From assembly GCA_020353515.1 (NCBI GenBank), contig CP070695.1, forward strand, positions 3,578,050 through 3,642,049: a stretch of DNA of 64,000 bases. The letters run 5' to 3'. Numbering within the stretch: the first letter of the stretch is position 1; each line of letters starts with the position of its first letter. Source of the DNA: Candidatus Heimdallarchaeota archaeon. GTDB taxonomy: Archaea; Asgardarchaeota; Heimdallarchaeia; Hodarchaeales; Hodarchaeaceae. A model generated the notes under the pieces. That model had not been told where the DNA came from, made no database searches, and worked only from the letters and a program-made list of their open reading frames with translations. Positions 17,012 through 26,560 of this stretch are shown in pieces. The translations under genes and the position numbers were made by a program.

Positions 17012-17805
17012 TGAAACTACCTAAAACTGTAAAAGAAGCTTTTGCATTGGAATTAGAGGCAGCTAAATTTATGGCTACTCGTGATGCAAATGGAGTACCA
17101 AATATAGCAATGATCTCAACCATCAGTCCATGGGAGAAAGATGAAGAGCAATTGATTTTTGGTAATTTTTTGATGTGGCAAACAAAAAAGAATCTTGAGA
17201 ATGGATCACCAGTCTCGATTTCCGTGATGACCTTAGACTTCAAATCCTATGAGGTTAGAGGAAGATTTCTTGGTTTCGAGACTTCAGGGGAGAAATTCGA
17301 TACAATGAGTAGCAAGGATCTTTTTCGTTACTCTGCTATTGGTTTGTTACGAAGTGTTGGGACCATTGCAATTGATGAGATCTATCCTATCAAGCTAAGT
17401 ATGCTAGGTGTTGGAACGGAATGGTTTTTGGCAAAAATTGCTGGAAAAAGAATCAAAGATCTTGAGAAAGGAAAGGGTATAAATCCATTAGTAATGCAAA
17501 ATGTTGGTGTGCTTCAAGGATCAAAATTCTTAACAGTCTCACGAAAAGACCATATGGAACAATTTCCCATCTTAGGAATGAAACCTGTGGATGATTATGT
17601 TATTATCCGTTCAGATCTTCCATTGAAAGAAGGAGATAATATAGCAATATCAGCTTTCAATATGGAACTTAAAGCTTTCCAAATAAAAGGAGAATATATG
17701 GGAGTAAGACGGTCAAGAGGAGTAAAGTTTGGTTATATTAGAGTGAACAACGTTCTGACACAAACACCCCCTCTTGTTTCTCGAGAAGTTCCAACTGATA
17801 ATTAA
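16996..17805 (+). CDS. Pyridoxamine-phosphate-oxidase-like (FMN split-barrel) protein
   Basis: The N-terminal half has the look of a PNPOx-like split barrel: AAKFMATRDANGVPNIAMIS is the typical first strand pair, followed by LIFGNFLMWQTKKNLENGSPVSI. A second, similar pattern (NVGVLQGSKFLTVSRKD...DYVIIRSDLPLKEGDNIAIS, about 172-225) suggests two barrels in tandem in 269 residues. Members bind FMN, F420 or haem. The GTG at 17011, overlapping the activase stop by one base, is a better start than GTG 16996. Its place as third gene of the glycyl radical operon suggests a redox or flavin role in that pathway. Confidence 0.65.
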   Translation: MGEILVKLPKTVKEAFALELEAAKFMATRDANGVPNIAMISTISPWEKDEEQLIFGNFLMWQTKKNLENGSPVSISVMTLDFKSYEVRGRFLGFETSGEKFDTMSSKDLFRYSAIGLLRSVGTIAIDEIYPIKLSMLGVGTEWFLAKIAGKRIKDLEKGKGINPLVMQNVGVLQGSKFLTVSRKDHMEQFPILGMKPVDDYVIIRSDLPLKEGDNIAISAFNMELKAFQIKGEYMGVRRSRGVKFGYIRVNNVLTQTPPLVSREVPTDN

Positions 17806-18074
17806 CCATTGTTGTGGATTCTTTCTTATTTTCTTCTTCAGTTTTTAGCTTTATAAGCATTGGCCAGAAAATCTGAGTTATGATTATTTTTATTTCAGTA
17901 ATATTAAATGTTGATAATAACACTATAACTCCTTAATTTTTGAATAATACTAAACAATAAACTATTTAAACCCTTAATTTTTTATTTTATTTGATCAATG
18001 ATTTTTGTGCATTAGCTCTTTGCATTGACTCAAAAATTAAGTAGACCAATATATCGAACAAAAGAAGATTAAAA

Positions 18075-18224
18075 ATGATAAAAATAATAAAAAGTGTTAT
18101 TCCAACTTCATGGTTTCAAATAAAGCAAGATGATAAACTACGTCAGACAATTGTAATTGTTTCTTTGCTTATTGAAGTATTAAGTATACTTTTAATAGGA
18201 TTTTACTTAAAATCGTATATATGA
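18075..18224 (+). CDS. Possible small single-helix membrane protein (49 aa)
   Basis: A short frame from ATG 18075 to TGA 18224. The first 26 residues are polar and basic, and the last 23 form one hydrophobic helix (IVIVSLLIEVLSILLIGFYL). It fills much of the 438-bp gap between the split-barrel gene and the methyltransferase gene. A purine run (AAAGAAGA) precedes it. In sequence this AT-rich a hydrophobic frame can arise by chance, so the call is tentative. Confidence 0.3.
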   Translation: MIKIIKSVIPTSWFQIKQDDKLRQTIVIVSLLIEVLSILLIGFYLKSYI

Positions 18225-18243
18225 TGAAAACTATTTCTGATTT

Positions 18244-19284
18244 TCAAACATAATTTTCATATAAAACATCGTATTGATTATTTGCTTTAAATACAATTGT
18301 TTTCACTTTTTTAATAATTAGATTTACTTCCTGTTTTGTTATAACAGGGAAATTATGGAGTTTATTTAAATATTTCAAAGGTTTATTTTGTGCTATTCTC
18401 TCTTGAACAAATTTTTCATGTCTTTTTAACCGATTTTCAATATATTCATTCGCAAATTCTACAAGATCTCTTATTCTAAGGTTTATTGTCTTTTCGAACC
18501 TAGAGTCGAGTTCATACCCAATACTATTTCTTCCTGAACTCATCGCTGCAAGAGTTGTTGTTCCAGTACCGAGAAAAGGGTCTAAAACAATATCTCCTTT
18601 AACTGAAAACATATTTATCAATCGATATGCCAAGTCAAACGCGAAAGCTGCGCTTCTTTCCCTAGTTTCATTATTCATAGCTTGAGATGTTCCTTTGATG
18701 AACCAGAGATCTGAAAACCAAATATTTCTTTCCTCCCAAAAATAAGAGCTTTCCTGTCGATTTAATTTCTCTGTGGCATTTTTAAACTCTCTTTTACCAC
18801 CCTTTCTTAGGATCAAAATAAATTCATGTTCTAATGTAATATATGCACCAGGGGGAAGCATTCCTGATCCCATGAATTTGTTTGGTGCATTGGTCGGTTT
18901 CCTCCAAATAATTTCTGGTAAAATACTGAATCCAAGTTTACAACAAAATTCCAAGATCCGTGAATGGTTTGCATAGAGGCGAAATTCTTTCCCAATCGTT
19001 CTAACAGCATCACCTACGTTAATACAAGCAATTCCTCCACTTTTAAGTACACGATAAATTTCTACCCATGTTTTATCGAGCTCTTGATGCATCAACTCAA
19101 AAGCTAAAGATCCATCTTGGACATCTAAAGCATTTTTAATCTCTGGACTCATTTTAGAAAACAAATTGTCCCACAATTCTATGATTGGATACGGGGGACT
19201 TGTTATTACTAAATCTATACTTTCTGTATCAATGTCCTCCATTTTATTGGAATTAGTAAACTTGATCTTGTGGTAGGTTTTCAT
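18244..19284 (-). CDS. DNA methyltransferase, N4-cytosine/N6-adenine class (TSPPY type)
   Basis: A 346-residue amino-methyltransferase of the beta-type order: catalytic motif IV TSPPY at 28-32 comes first and the SAM-binding motif I DPFLGTGTT at 235-243 comes late. TSPPY is most often seen in N4-cytosine enzymes. WRKPTNAPNKFMGSGMLPPGAYI between them belongs to the common core. No restriction endonuclease or specificity subunit is adjacent, so it looks like an orphan methyltransferase, perhaps for genome marking. The last ~80 residues are a charged helical tail. ATG 19284 is the start. A second TSPPY methyltransferase lies at 53.8 kb. Confidence 0.85.
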   Translation of the reverse strand: MKTYHKIKFTNSNKMEDIDTESIDLVITSPPYPIIELWDNLFSKMSPEIKNALDVQDGSLAFELMHQELDKTWVEIYRVLKSGGIACINVGDAVRTIGKEFRLYANHSRILEFCCKLGFSILPEIIWRKPTNAPNKFMGSGMLPPGAYITLEHEFILILRKGGKREFKNATEKLNRQESSYFWEERNIWFSDLWFIKGTSQAMNNETRERSAAFAFDLAYRLINMFSVKGDIVLDPFLGTGTTTLAAMSSGRNSIGYELDSRFEKTINLRIRDLVEFANEYIENRLKRHEKFVQERIAQNKPLKYLNKLHNFPVITKQEVNLIIKKVKTIVFKANNQYDVLYENYV

Positions 19285-19444
19285 GACTGAATATTCACCA
19301 GAAATAATTGCTCAATACATAAAAAATACTGATCAACTGAAAAGACTTTGGGATATTCATCAGAAAAACATAGGAAACTGATAGAAATAACAGAAAAGAC
19401 TTCTTTTCTATCAAAAGTTTTCGACAGTGAACATTTCCTAACTA

Positions 19445-20923
19445 GTGTTTCTAAATGCTATTAAATCTAACGGAAAAATTAATTTTAGACGTTTTATTCT
19501 GGAATGGGGACATTTGAAAGACATTAGTGAAACAACAAAACCAAAGGTGTTACAATTTTGGAAAATGGATGAAAAAATATATGCAGCTTTTTCCTCAGTT
19601 ATTGCAGCGATCTTTTTAACCATAATAAAGTTTATTGTTGGGATTTGGAGTGGGAGTTTAGGTCTCCTTTCTGAAGCCCTTCATTCAGCCCTAGATCTTG
19701 CAGCTGCCGGAGTGACACTTATGGCTGTTCGATCGTCTTCAAAACCAGCTGATCAAGATCACCAGTATGGACATGGAAAAATAGAAAGCTTATCAGCCCT
19801 ATTTGAAACGATTCTTCTATTAATTACAATAATCTGGATCGTTTATGAAGCAACGCGAAGAATTTTACTTAATGAATTGGAAATCATTACTCACCCAATT
19901 ACTTTTGGAGTAGTGATCCTAGCTATTATTATTGATTACTCTAGGAGTAGGTTACTCTACAAAATGGCTAACAAATATGATAGTCAAGCATTGAAAGCTG
20001 ATGCCCTTCATTTTAGTACTGATATTCTAAGCTCTTCAGTTGTATTTATTGGATTAATTTTCGTCATGTTTGGATTTCCGTTAGGTGATCCACTCGCAGC
20101 TATTGGAGTAGCAATTATTGTTTTACTTATGACCATTAATTTGGGAAAAGAAACAGTTGATTCGCTTCTAGATCGTGCTCCCCCTGGAGAAAAAGAAAAG
20201 GTACAATTAGCAGCAGAACGCGTAGTGGGAGTAATTTCATGTGAGAAGATTCGAATACGGAAATCAGGGATGGTTACGTTCGTAGATCTAGCAATTATAA
20301 TAAATCCAAACATATCATTAGAAAAAGCTCATTCTATAGCTGAAAATGTCACAATAGAAATTCAAAAAGTCATAAATTACGCTGATGTGAGTGTTCACAT
20401 GGATCCAGCTTCAGAGGATCTTACTCCTTTAATTAAAGCCATAAGAAAAGAAGGTAAGCGAACTGAATGGATTCTAGACATTCAAAAAATATATGCTTTC
20501 GAATTTTTGGGGAAACTATCAATCGCTCTTCACATTGTAGTTGAGGCTGAAAAAAGCCTTGGTGAGATTTACCAAAGCTTAGAAGATTTTAAAGGAAGTC
20601 TTCGAACTATTGATCCACGAATTTCTGAGGAGTATTTAAATTTCCATATAGAACCTTCTGAAACAAAAAAACCTCTAAAACTTAACTTTAAAGAATTAGA
20701 AAAAAGAATCCAATTTTTAACAGAGGAAAATGAACTTCTTAATAATCCTCATGAAATTAAATTATATAAGATACCTTCAGGAGTTTTTGTTTCCCTACAT
20801 TGCAATACTCAGCCAATCTTATCTGTAGAAGAAGTTCATAAAGCTACAGTCATCTTGGAAGAAGCCATTTCGAGAGAAATTCCTGGTGATTCTCATATAT
20901 ACATTTTTGTAGAACCACAATAA
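19445..20923 (+). CDS. Cation diffusion facilitator (CDF) exporter with three C-terminal domains
   Basis: A CDF-family metal/proton antiporter, probably for Zn, Fe or Mn. Helix 2 has SEALHSALDL and helix 5 has KADALHFSTDIL; the A/D/H positions of both form the transport metal site. Six membrane helices span about residues 42-245 of the track. After them come three ferredoxin-like modules, each closing with a similar strand: VSVHMDP (~315-321), LNFHIEP (~393-399) and IYIFVEP (end). One such module is normal, so three is notable. The ATG at 19565 (MDEKIYAAF) is the likely start; the GTG at 19445 adds 40 residues without family resemblance. It is convergent with tldE. Confidence 0.85.
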   Translation: MFLNAIKSNGKINFRRFILEWGHLKDISETTKPKVLQFWKMDEKIYAAFSSVIAAIFLTIIKFIVGIWSGSLGLLSEALHSALDLAAAGVTLMAVRSSSKPADQDHQYGHGKIESLSALFETILLLITIIWIVYEATRRILLNELEIITHPITFGVVILAIIIDYSRSRLLYKMANKYDSQALKADALHFSTDILSSSVVFIGLIFVMFGFPLGDPLAAIGVAIIVLLMTINLGKETVDSLLDRAPPGEKEKVQLAAERVVGVISCEKIRIRKSGMVTFVDLAIIINPNISLEKAHSIAENVTIEIQKVINYADVSVHMDPASEDLTPLIKAIRKEGKRTEWILDIQKIYAFEFLGKLSIALHIVVEAEKSLGEIYQSLEDFKGSLRTIDPRISEEYLNFHIEPSETKKPLKLNFKELEKRIQFLTEENELLNNPHEIKLYKIPSGVFVSLHCNTQPILSVEEVHKATVILEEAISREIPGDSHIYIFVEPQ

Positions 20924-20939
20924 CATGAAATTTAAACGC

Positions 20940-22301
20940 TTATTGTGTACCTGTTGAGAAATTAACATCTTCAACAAGCATTGCAGGAGCAAAGGTCGGA
21001 ATAGTAACTTCAATCCACCATTTTATTTGTCTAACCTTGTTTTGTACTGCAATAATGTTTTTTACTAAATTCGGGAATGTCTCTGAGATCCGAAGCTCAC
21101 GAAGAGGTTCTTGAATCTCCCCATCCTCAATTAGAAACATCCCATCTCGGGGAATTGTACTGAACACGCCTTCAGCGGCATTGGTCATCGTTGTATACCA
21201 ATTAGATGTAACGTAGATTGTTGGTTTTTTGCACTCACTTATCATTTCCTCAAAAGAAAAATTACCTGGTTCGATCATGATGTTACTATTCTGGGGAGAA
21301 ATAATTCCTGCATTAGCAGTAGTAACTGTACCAGCTTTTTTTGCGGTACTTGTGTTTTGAATCAGATTTTTTAGAACACCATTCTCAATTATGAGTGTTC
21401 GTTGGCTTGGAACCCCTTCAGCATCGGCACAACGACTTCCAAGAGCATTTGGTATAGTAGCATCATCATAAGCTGTAAGAAGTTCTGATGAAATTGTTTC
21501 TCCAATTTTATCTTTTAACCAAGATTGCCCTATTTCAATAGTAAAAGGATTGGCTAAACGAACTGGATTTGCTATGATATCAGCAACAACTGTTGGTGAT
21601 AATAATGCGTCAAATACCCCATTTTTTCCTGGTTTCGCTCCTTTTGACTGAACTGCGATTGTTCCTGCATTATCTCCAGCTTGAAAAGTGTCTAATGTAT
21701 CAAGTTTACGTCCAATACTCATTCCTTGACCAGATTCAATAGGTGTTAGAAAAGAACGAATTAAGAATTCAAATCTAGATATGCTTTCGGTTGTATTCAC
21801 CCCATGATTTGTAAGTAACATGTTATTAGAATAGCCCCATTCAAGAATACCAGCGCTGTGATTTGCTCCAGACTCCATTGCAGAATTAAGCCCCTGTTCA
21901 ACCATATCTACTGCATTATCAGAAAAATTTATTATTTTTGGGTCATAAAGGTCTGGGACTGATTTATAGTTAAACGGTCCTTCCGCTATTCCACCGTAAT
22001 CTTCTTTCGGAGGAAGGACAGAGCTAAATTTCAATAAATCATCTAATGCGTTGTAAATAGAATCTATTGATGAGATATCTGAAATTTCCGTGCCTGCCAT
22101 TTTCTTGTTTTTTACATAAAAGAAGAACAATTTAACGTTTGCCCAACGCTTACTCACGATGATGTTATTTCGACTGAATCGAAGTTGATAATTTACTTGT
22201 TCGGTACCAGACACAATGACATCTTCAGGATTATTTTTTTCTAAATAAACTAATGATTTTTCTAAAACAGTGTTAAGATCTAATTCTTCAGTCTGTTTCA
22301 C
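20940..22301 (-). CDS. tldE: TldE/PmbA-like protease subunit
   Basis: The 453-residue protein is the non-catalytic partner of the TldD/TldE peptidase (U62 family). It has the long two-domain fold but lacks an HExxxH motif, as expected for PmbA/TldE; FDALLSPTVVADII and QRTLIIENGVLKNLIQ are typical of it. The complex degrades unfolded short peptides inside the cell and in bacteria also processes microcin and CcdA. It starts with GTG 22301, six bases after tldD's stop, so the two are co-translated. A GGTGATT sequence in the end of tldD can serve as ribosome binding site. Confidence 0.85.
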   Translation of the reverse strand: MKQTEELDLNTVLEKSLVYLEKNNPEDVIVSGTEQVNYQLRFSRNNIIVSKRWANVKLFFFYVKNKKMAGTEISDISSIDSIYNALDDLLKFSSVLPPKEDYGGIAEGPFNYKSVPDLYDPKIINFSDNAVDMVEQGLNSAMESGANHSAGILEWGYSNNMLLTNHGVNTTESISRFEFLIRSFLTPIESGQGMSIGRKLDTLDTFQAGDNAGTIAVQSKGAKPGKNGVFDALLSPTVVADIIANPVRLANPFTIEIGQSWLKDKIGETISSELLTAYDDATIPNALGSRCADAEGVPSQRTLIIENGVLKNLIQNTSTAKKAGTVTTANAGIISPQNSNIMIEPGNFSFEEMISECKKPTIYVTSNWYTTMTNAAEGVFSTIPRDGMFLIEDGEIQEPLRELRISETFPNLVKNIIAVQNKVRQIKWWIEVTIPTFAPAMLVEDVNFSTGTQ

Positions 22302-22307
22302 AACTAA

Positions 22308-23750
22308 TCACCTAACCAAAATGTTCCGAATTCGAGTAGCTTTAGGCCCACCGTGCCACACAGGTGTACCTTGTACAGGGTCTCCCTTACCACACGTAGC
22401 TGCATCAAATTCTAATTTCTTACTCGCAGCATCAATCGAACTAAATAAATCGGGAGTAGTAGTCTCTAATACAGGTCTTCTAATTAATTCGTTTGTCAGT
22501 TCTCCATCACGAATTAAATATGCCTCTCTTCCAACATATTTGGATTGAAAACGTCGATCATCTATGTTCCACTCAGAATGATTTTTAATATAAATACCTA
22601 ATTTGATATCTTCAAGAATCTCATCAAAATCATAATCCCCTGCAGCAATGAAAGTATTTGCCATTCTTGGAATGGGTTCACGATTAAATGCAGAAACTCG
22701 AGCTGCTCCAGTAGATTGGGTATTTAAAAAACCTGCTGACTCTCTATTATGTAGCATCTCTTTGAAAATGCCATTCTTTATCAGATATCTAGGTTTACCT
22801 GGTATTCCTTCAGCATCATAGAGATAATAACCATATGAACCCGAAATGGTTGGATCATCAATTATAGTAACATAATCAGATCCTATTTTTTTTCCAAGTT
22901 TGTCAAGGCCGAGATAAGACTCACCTGCTTGAGCTGCCTCCCTTCCTAGGATCCTGTCAGCTTCTGAAGGATGCCCACAATTCTCATGGGCTATAATACC
23001 TGCAATATTTGGACCAGCGACGAAGTCTATTTTCCCTTTAGGGGATTTTTTGGACTCGGAAGCTACTCGTGTTAATATTTCAGCTTCCTTCTTCAGAAAA
23101 TTTACAATATCCCACTTTTCAATCCATTCATAACCTCCAGTGGCTCCTTTCTGAAAGTAAGCTTGCTCCATTGCTCCTTTAATTTGATCAACTGCAGTTA
23201 AAAGACCATAAAAGAGTATTCTAGGAATATCGTCCTCAATACGTGCTCCATCAGAGTTGACATAATATCTGTGGCTTATAGTGTCAATAAGTATGACTAT
23301 CCTGAAAGGAATCGGAAGATCAGATATATTCTTATCAATTTCAAATAAGATTTTCATTTTTTCTTCAGGATCAGTATCACTAGGTGATTGTACGACCTTT
23401 GCTGCATATTTCTTTTCGTAAGCTTTTTCCTCAGAAAATGTAATTGGATGTTTTCTTACTCTTGAACTTGCCTTTGCTAGTTTGATTGCTTGTGTAATAG
23501 CTTCATTCATCGAATTTCGGTTTAGAGTGTTAAATGACCCAAAACCCATAGCACCATCAACTAAGACACGAATACCTAGTCCTTTTGTTCGATCAAAAGC
23601 TCCCAGCTCTGGTACACCATTTTTCAAAACAAATTGGTTATTTTGAAGAGATTCAAACCGAGCTTCTACATAAGTAGCGCCTTTCTGTAATGCTAAATCA
23701 ATGGCTTTATCACATAATTCTTGTCCACTAACGCTCATAAACATGACCAC
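22308..23750 (-). CDS. tldD: TldD-like metalloprotease
   Basis: This is the catalytic half of TldD/TldE. The zinc motif is H255-E256-x3-H260 in IIAHENCGHPSEAD, the place of HExxxH in bacterial TldD, and ARVSAFNREPIPRMANTFI near 350-370 is strongly conserved in the family. The length of 480 is normal. GTG 23750 is the furthest start; ATG 23744 or ATG 23738 would give nearly the same protein. With tldE it forms a two-gene operon. In archaea the pair is common and probably finishes peptide breakdown downstream of larger proteases. Confidence 0.9.
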   Translation of the reverse strand: MVMFMSVSGQELCDKAIDLALQKGATYVEARFESLQNNQFVLKNGVPELGAFDRTKGLGIRVLVDGAMGFGSFNTLNRNSMNEAITQAIKLAKASSRVRKHPITFSEEKAYEKKYAAKVVQSPSDTDPEEKMKILFEIDKNISDLPIPFRIVILIDTISHRYYVNSDGARIEDDIPRILFYGLLTAVDQIKGAMEQAYFQKGATGGYEWIEKWDIVNFLKKEAEILTRVASESKKSPKGKIDFVAGPNIAGIIAHENCGHPSEADRILGREAAQAGESYLGLDKLGKKIGSDYVTIIDDPTISGSYGYYLYDAEGIPGKPRYLIKNGIFKEMLHNRESAGFLNTQSTGAARVSAFNREPIPRMANTFIAAGDYDFDEILEDIKLGIYIKNHSEWNIDDRRFQSKYVGREAYLIRDGELTNELIRRPVLETTTPDLFSSIDAASKKLEFDAATCGKGDPVQGTPVWHGGPKATRIRNILVR

Positions 23751-23921
23751 AAAACAGATTTTTGTCTTAATATCTCGATTTTAGAGCTCTTCTTCTATTT
23801 ATTTATTAAACTCTGACTGTTCATGCAACATTAGCTGTCAAACTCAGGGTTTAAAATAGAAATGTCCTGATTAACAAAATGAAGATTTTCAGGTAAATTA
23901 AAAGATTAAGAGACGAAAATA

Positions 23922-25232
23922 ATGGCTTCGGAGGATATTGAAGAACTTTCAGCGGTTTCATCATCTATCTTTTATGCAATAAGAAATACTCCTGAAAATC
24001 AGAAATTATTACTAAATAATATAATAGTTCAGACTGATAAACGGGCACTAGCAACTTCTTCTGAGCAGTTGTCGGATATTGATGAAAAAGCTAAGGAAAT
24101 TCTTCCCATCAGGAAGAAAAAAGTAATGAAAATACTGCCTCTCTTCAATTTTTATTCAGAAATTCCACCTAGTAAAGAAGACAAACCTCCATTCAAGAAA
24201 AAGAAAAGAGAGAAAACGATTTCACCTACTAGACAGTTTCTTAGTACAGCTTTACAGGAGACAAAGAAGCATTTATCTCCACAACAGGAAACACCTCCAT
24301 CTAAACAAAGAACAATCTCAAAGAAAGAAAGAAAAATAAGAGAACGTAAAAAAATATATGATCAAACCATTAAATTAAATCAATTTATTGCTAAAAAGAA
24401 AGTTGAATTAAAGCCAGTCAAGAGAAAGGATATCAAATTACAAGAAACGAGTAGTACACAAGCAAATTTGGGGGTAGTTTTAGGTGATGAAGATCCTTTT
24501 CCATTCACTAACCTTTCTGAGTGGTTAATCTGGCATCATAACTACCCCGAATTAGCGTTTGTCCGAGAAGTATATGATCCTGAACAAATCCCAGACAAGG
24601 GGGATATAGAAGTGTTTTGGGTCAACATTATGAATGACCCTGAGTTTTTTAATCCCGAATGGAGAATTGCTGGATCAAGAATTGATATAGATACTATTAA
24701 ACAGCATAAGCGTCCTGATTGGGTACCAGAATGGGATATACTGTCATCATATACTGATGGTTTTTCGATTTTTCTTGAAGATGTATACCAACTTTTATCA
24801 AATTATCCAAAAGGCCTGAAGAATTATCGTTATCCTGTACTTCAGTTCGCATTAAAAGGGTTATTTTTGTTAGATTTGGTTCATAATGACAATGAAAGAT
24901 GGTTTAAAAAGGGAAAAAGAGAGGATCTCTCTCGACTTATAAAACTCGATCAGTTTATAACTGAACAAGATAGCCTCTCAACCTATCAACGACTCTTAAA
25001 CTCTGATGAAATGAAAAATGAGTGGTACCTCGGTTTAGTATGCTTTGATTTAATTATAATTCGCTCGTCTTTTCTCAAACAGTTTTCTCAGAATCAGCTA
25101 ACTGAAGATGAAAAGATTGAGGTTCTCAAAGAAGGAGATTTAAATCAAATCATTGGTAAAAAGCTTTCAACGATAGAAAAGCTTGAAAGAATAAATGTAA
25201 AGAATCTCAAAAAGAAACTCGGAGTAGGGTGA
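23922..25232 (+). CDS. Uncharacterised soluble protein with basic low-complexity N-terminal half
   Basis: I do not recognise this 436-residue protein. Residues ~85-175 are Lys/Pro/Gln-rich and probably disordered (PPFKKKKREKTIS, SKKERKIRERKK). The C-terminal ~260 residues look globular and rich in Trp and acidic residues, with two helical stretches around 300-330 and 360-390, and a final Lys-rich helix. There is no signal peptide or membrane segment. It stands alone between the divergent tldDE operon and the convergent tyrS. The basic linker could bind nucleic acid or membrane; this is a guess from composition. Confidence 0.6.
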   Translation: MASEDIEELSAVSSSIFYAIRNTPENQKLLLNNIIVQTDKRALATSSEQLSDIDEKAKEILPIRKKKVMKILPLFNFYSEIPPSKEDKPPFKKKKREKTISPTRQFLSTALQETKKHLSPQQETPPSKQRTISKKERKIRERKKIYDQTIKLNQFIAKKKVELKPVKRKDIKLQETSSTQANLGVVLGDEDPFPFTNLSEWLIWHHNYPELAFVREVYDPEQIPDKGDIEVFWVNIMNDPEFFNPEWRIAGSRIDIDTIKQHKRPDWVPEWDILSSYTDGFSIFLEDVYQLLSNYPKGLKNYRYPVLQFALKGLFLLDLVHNDNERWFKKGKREDLSRLIKLDQFITEQDSLSTYQRLLNSDEMKNEWYLGLVCFDLIIIRSSFLKQFSQNQLTEDEKIEVLKEGDLNQIIGKKLSTIEKLERINVKNLKKKLGVG

Positions 25233-25261
25233 AAAGGTTAGAAATCAAAATTTGATCTATC

Positions 25262-26344
25262 TTACCGGGTGACACGAAAACTAAGAACTTGGTCTCTGAG
25301 ATCTCTTAATTTGGAATTCGATTCAAAAGCTTCTCTTACAGGGTGGATCATTTCATTCAAGTATGTTGCAACTGCGTTTTTAAGATCTGCAGGGTGAACT
25401 TCTCCCTTCATATAAGAAGTTTCTAAATCAAGATAAGAATTAAATTCTATATCTCCACCGAATTTAGAAGATCGTTCCACTTTAAGCCTATCATACTTCT
25501 CAAAAATGAAATATTGAGAATATTCAAGGATTGGATTTTCTTCAACAATTTCAGGACAGTATGCCTTTTGGATTTTTTTTCTAATCTGAGATTCATTATC
25601 AGTCATAAAAATTGCTGCGTCAGGATTAGATTTAGACATCTTTATATCTAGCAATTTCTCCTCGATGCTGGCATAAGATGCTTTCGGAGGATTGAGACCT
25701 CGAATCATGTGATGACTAACTACGATTGGTTTTGAACCAAATAGTTTTGGGCCTATTTCCCGTGCTAACATATTGACCTTACGTTGGTCCATACCTAATT
25801 GACATACATCTACCTCCATTTGAAAGATATCAGCGCATTGTAAGCAGGGATATAGGATTTGGGAAGCTTGAAGCGCTTCTGATTGTAATCGACCCATAAT
25901 TTGAGCAGTTCTAATAATACGTTTCAATGTTGAGTTCCGAGCAATTTGCATCACTTTTTTCCAATACTCATCATCTTTTACAAAATCCGAAGCCCAAAGA
26001 AAGTTCACATGTTTTAGGTCCATTCCAGTTAATCGCCATACTTCTATCAGGTATTTCCCAGCTGTTTGAATCTTGTCTAAATTTCCTCCAAGCTTGTTAT
26101 TGGCCCATCCATGCCAATCAGCGACTAGCATATTGAACGTTGCCCCAGCACCAATCATCTTGTTTACATTAATGGAGCGTAAGATTCCCTGAGCGATATG
26201 AATCTGCCCAGAAGGCTCAAAACCGTCGTAAGAGTAGAAGTTCTTCTTCGAATCTAATAATTCAATCAACTCTTCTTCAGTAACAACTTCTTCTCCAACG
26301 CTTCTGATAAGATTCAATCTTTCCTCGGTGCTCAATCCAATCAC
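25262..26344 (-). CDS. tyrS: Tyrosyl-tRNA synthetase (archaeal/eukaryotic type)
   Basis: A class I aminoacyl-tRNA synthetase of 360 residues, the length of archaeal TyrRS. The HIGH-like motif is HIAQG (49-53) after FYSYDGFEPSGQI, and the KMSKS loop is exact: K235-M-S-K-S239 in LLDIKMSKSNPD. ILYPCLQCADIF and VDVCQLGMDQRKVNMLARE are the tyrosine-binding and dimer regions. TrpRS was considered, but the FEPSGxIHI signature and QLGMDQRK favour tyrosine. It charges tRNA-Tyr. It is a single-gene unit on the minus strand, convergent with the orphan gene. Confidence 0.93.
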   Translation of the reverse strand: MIGLSTEERLNLIRSVGEEVVTEEELIELLDSKKNFYSYDGFEPSGQIHIAQGILRSINVNKMIGAGATFNMLVADWHGWANNKLGGNLDKIQTAGKYLIEVWRLTGMDLKHVNFLWASDFVKDDEYWKKVMQIARNSTLKRIIRTAQIMGRLQSEALQASQILYPCLQCADIFQMEVDVCQLGMDQRKVNMLAREIGPKLFGSKPIVVSHHMIRGLNPPKASYASIEEKLLDIKMSKSNPDAAIFMTDNESQIRKKIQKAYCPEIVEENPILEYSQYFIFEKYDRLKVERSSKFGGDIEFNSYLDLETSYMKGEVHPADLKNAVATYLNEMIHPVREAFESNSKLRDLRDQVLSFRVTR

Positions 26345-26560
26345 CTGTCGTTATAGATAGGGAAAAAGATTCATTTTGGTTAGTAACAATCTTTAAAGGG
26401 TAAATAAGGCTTCTTATTTCTTTTAATCCTGAATAAAGACTATCTAGAGCAAGATAAAAGACTCTGTTTTAGGTTTACGATATACTTTTTCAGCTAACTA
26501 AAAACTTTCAGAAAAACAAATAGCTCGATGAAAAACTAGCTTGTTGAGGTTATTTTATCT

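Noticed and set aside
18244..19284. Restriction-modification system
   Set aside because: No endonuclease, specificity subunit or Mrr-like gene is next to either methyltransferase.
25262..26344. Tryptophanyl-tRNA synthetase
   Set aside because: The signature YDGFEPSGQIHIAQ and the QLGMDQRK loop fit TyrRS better.
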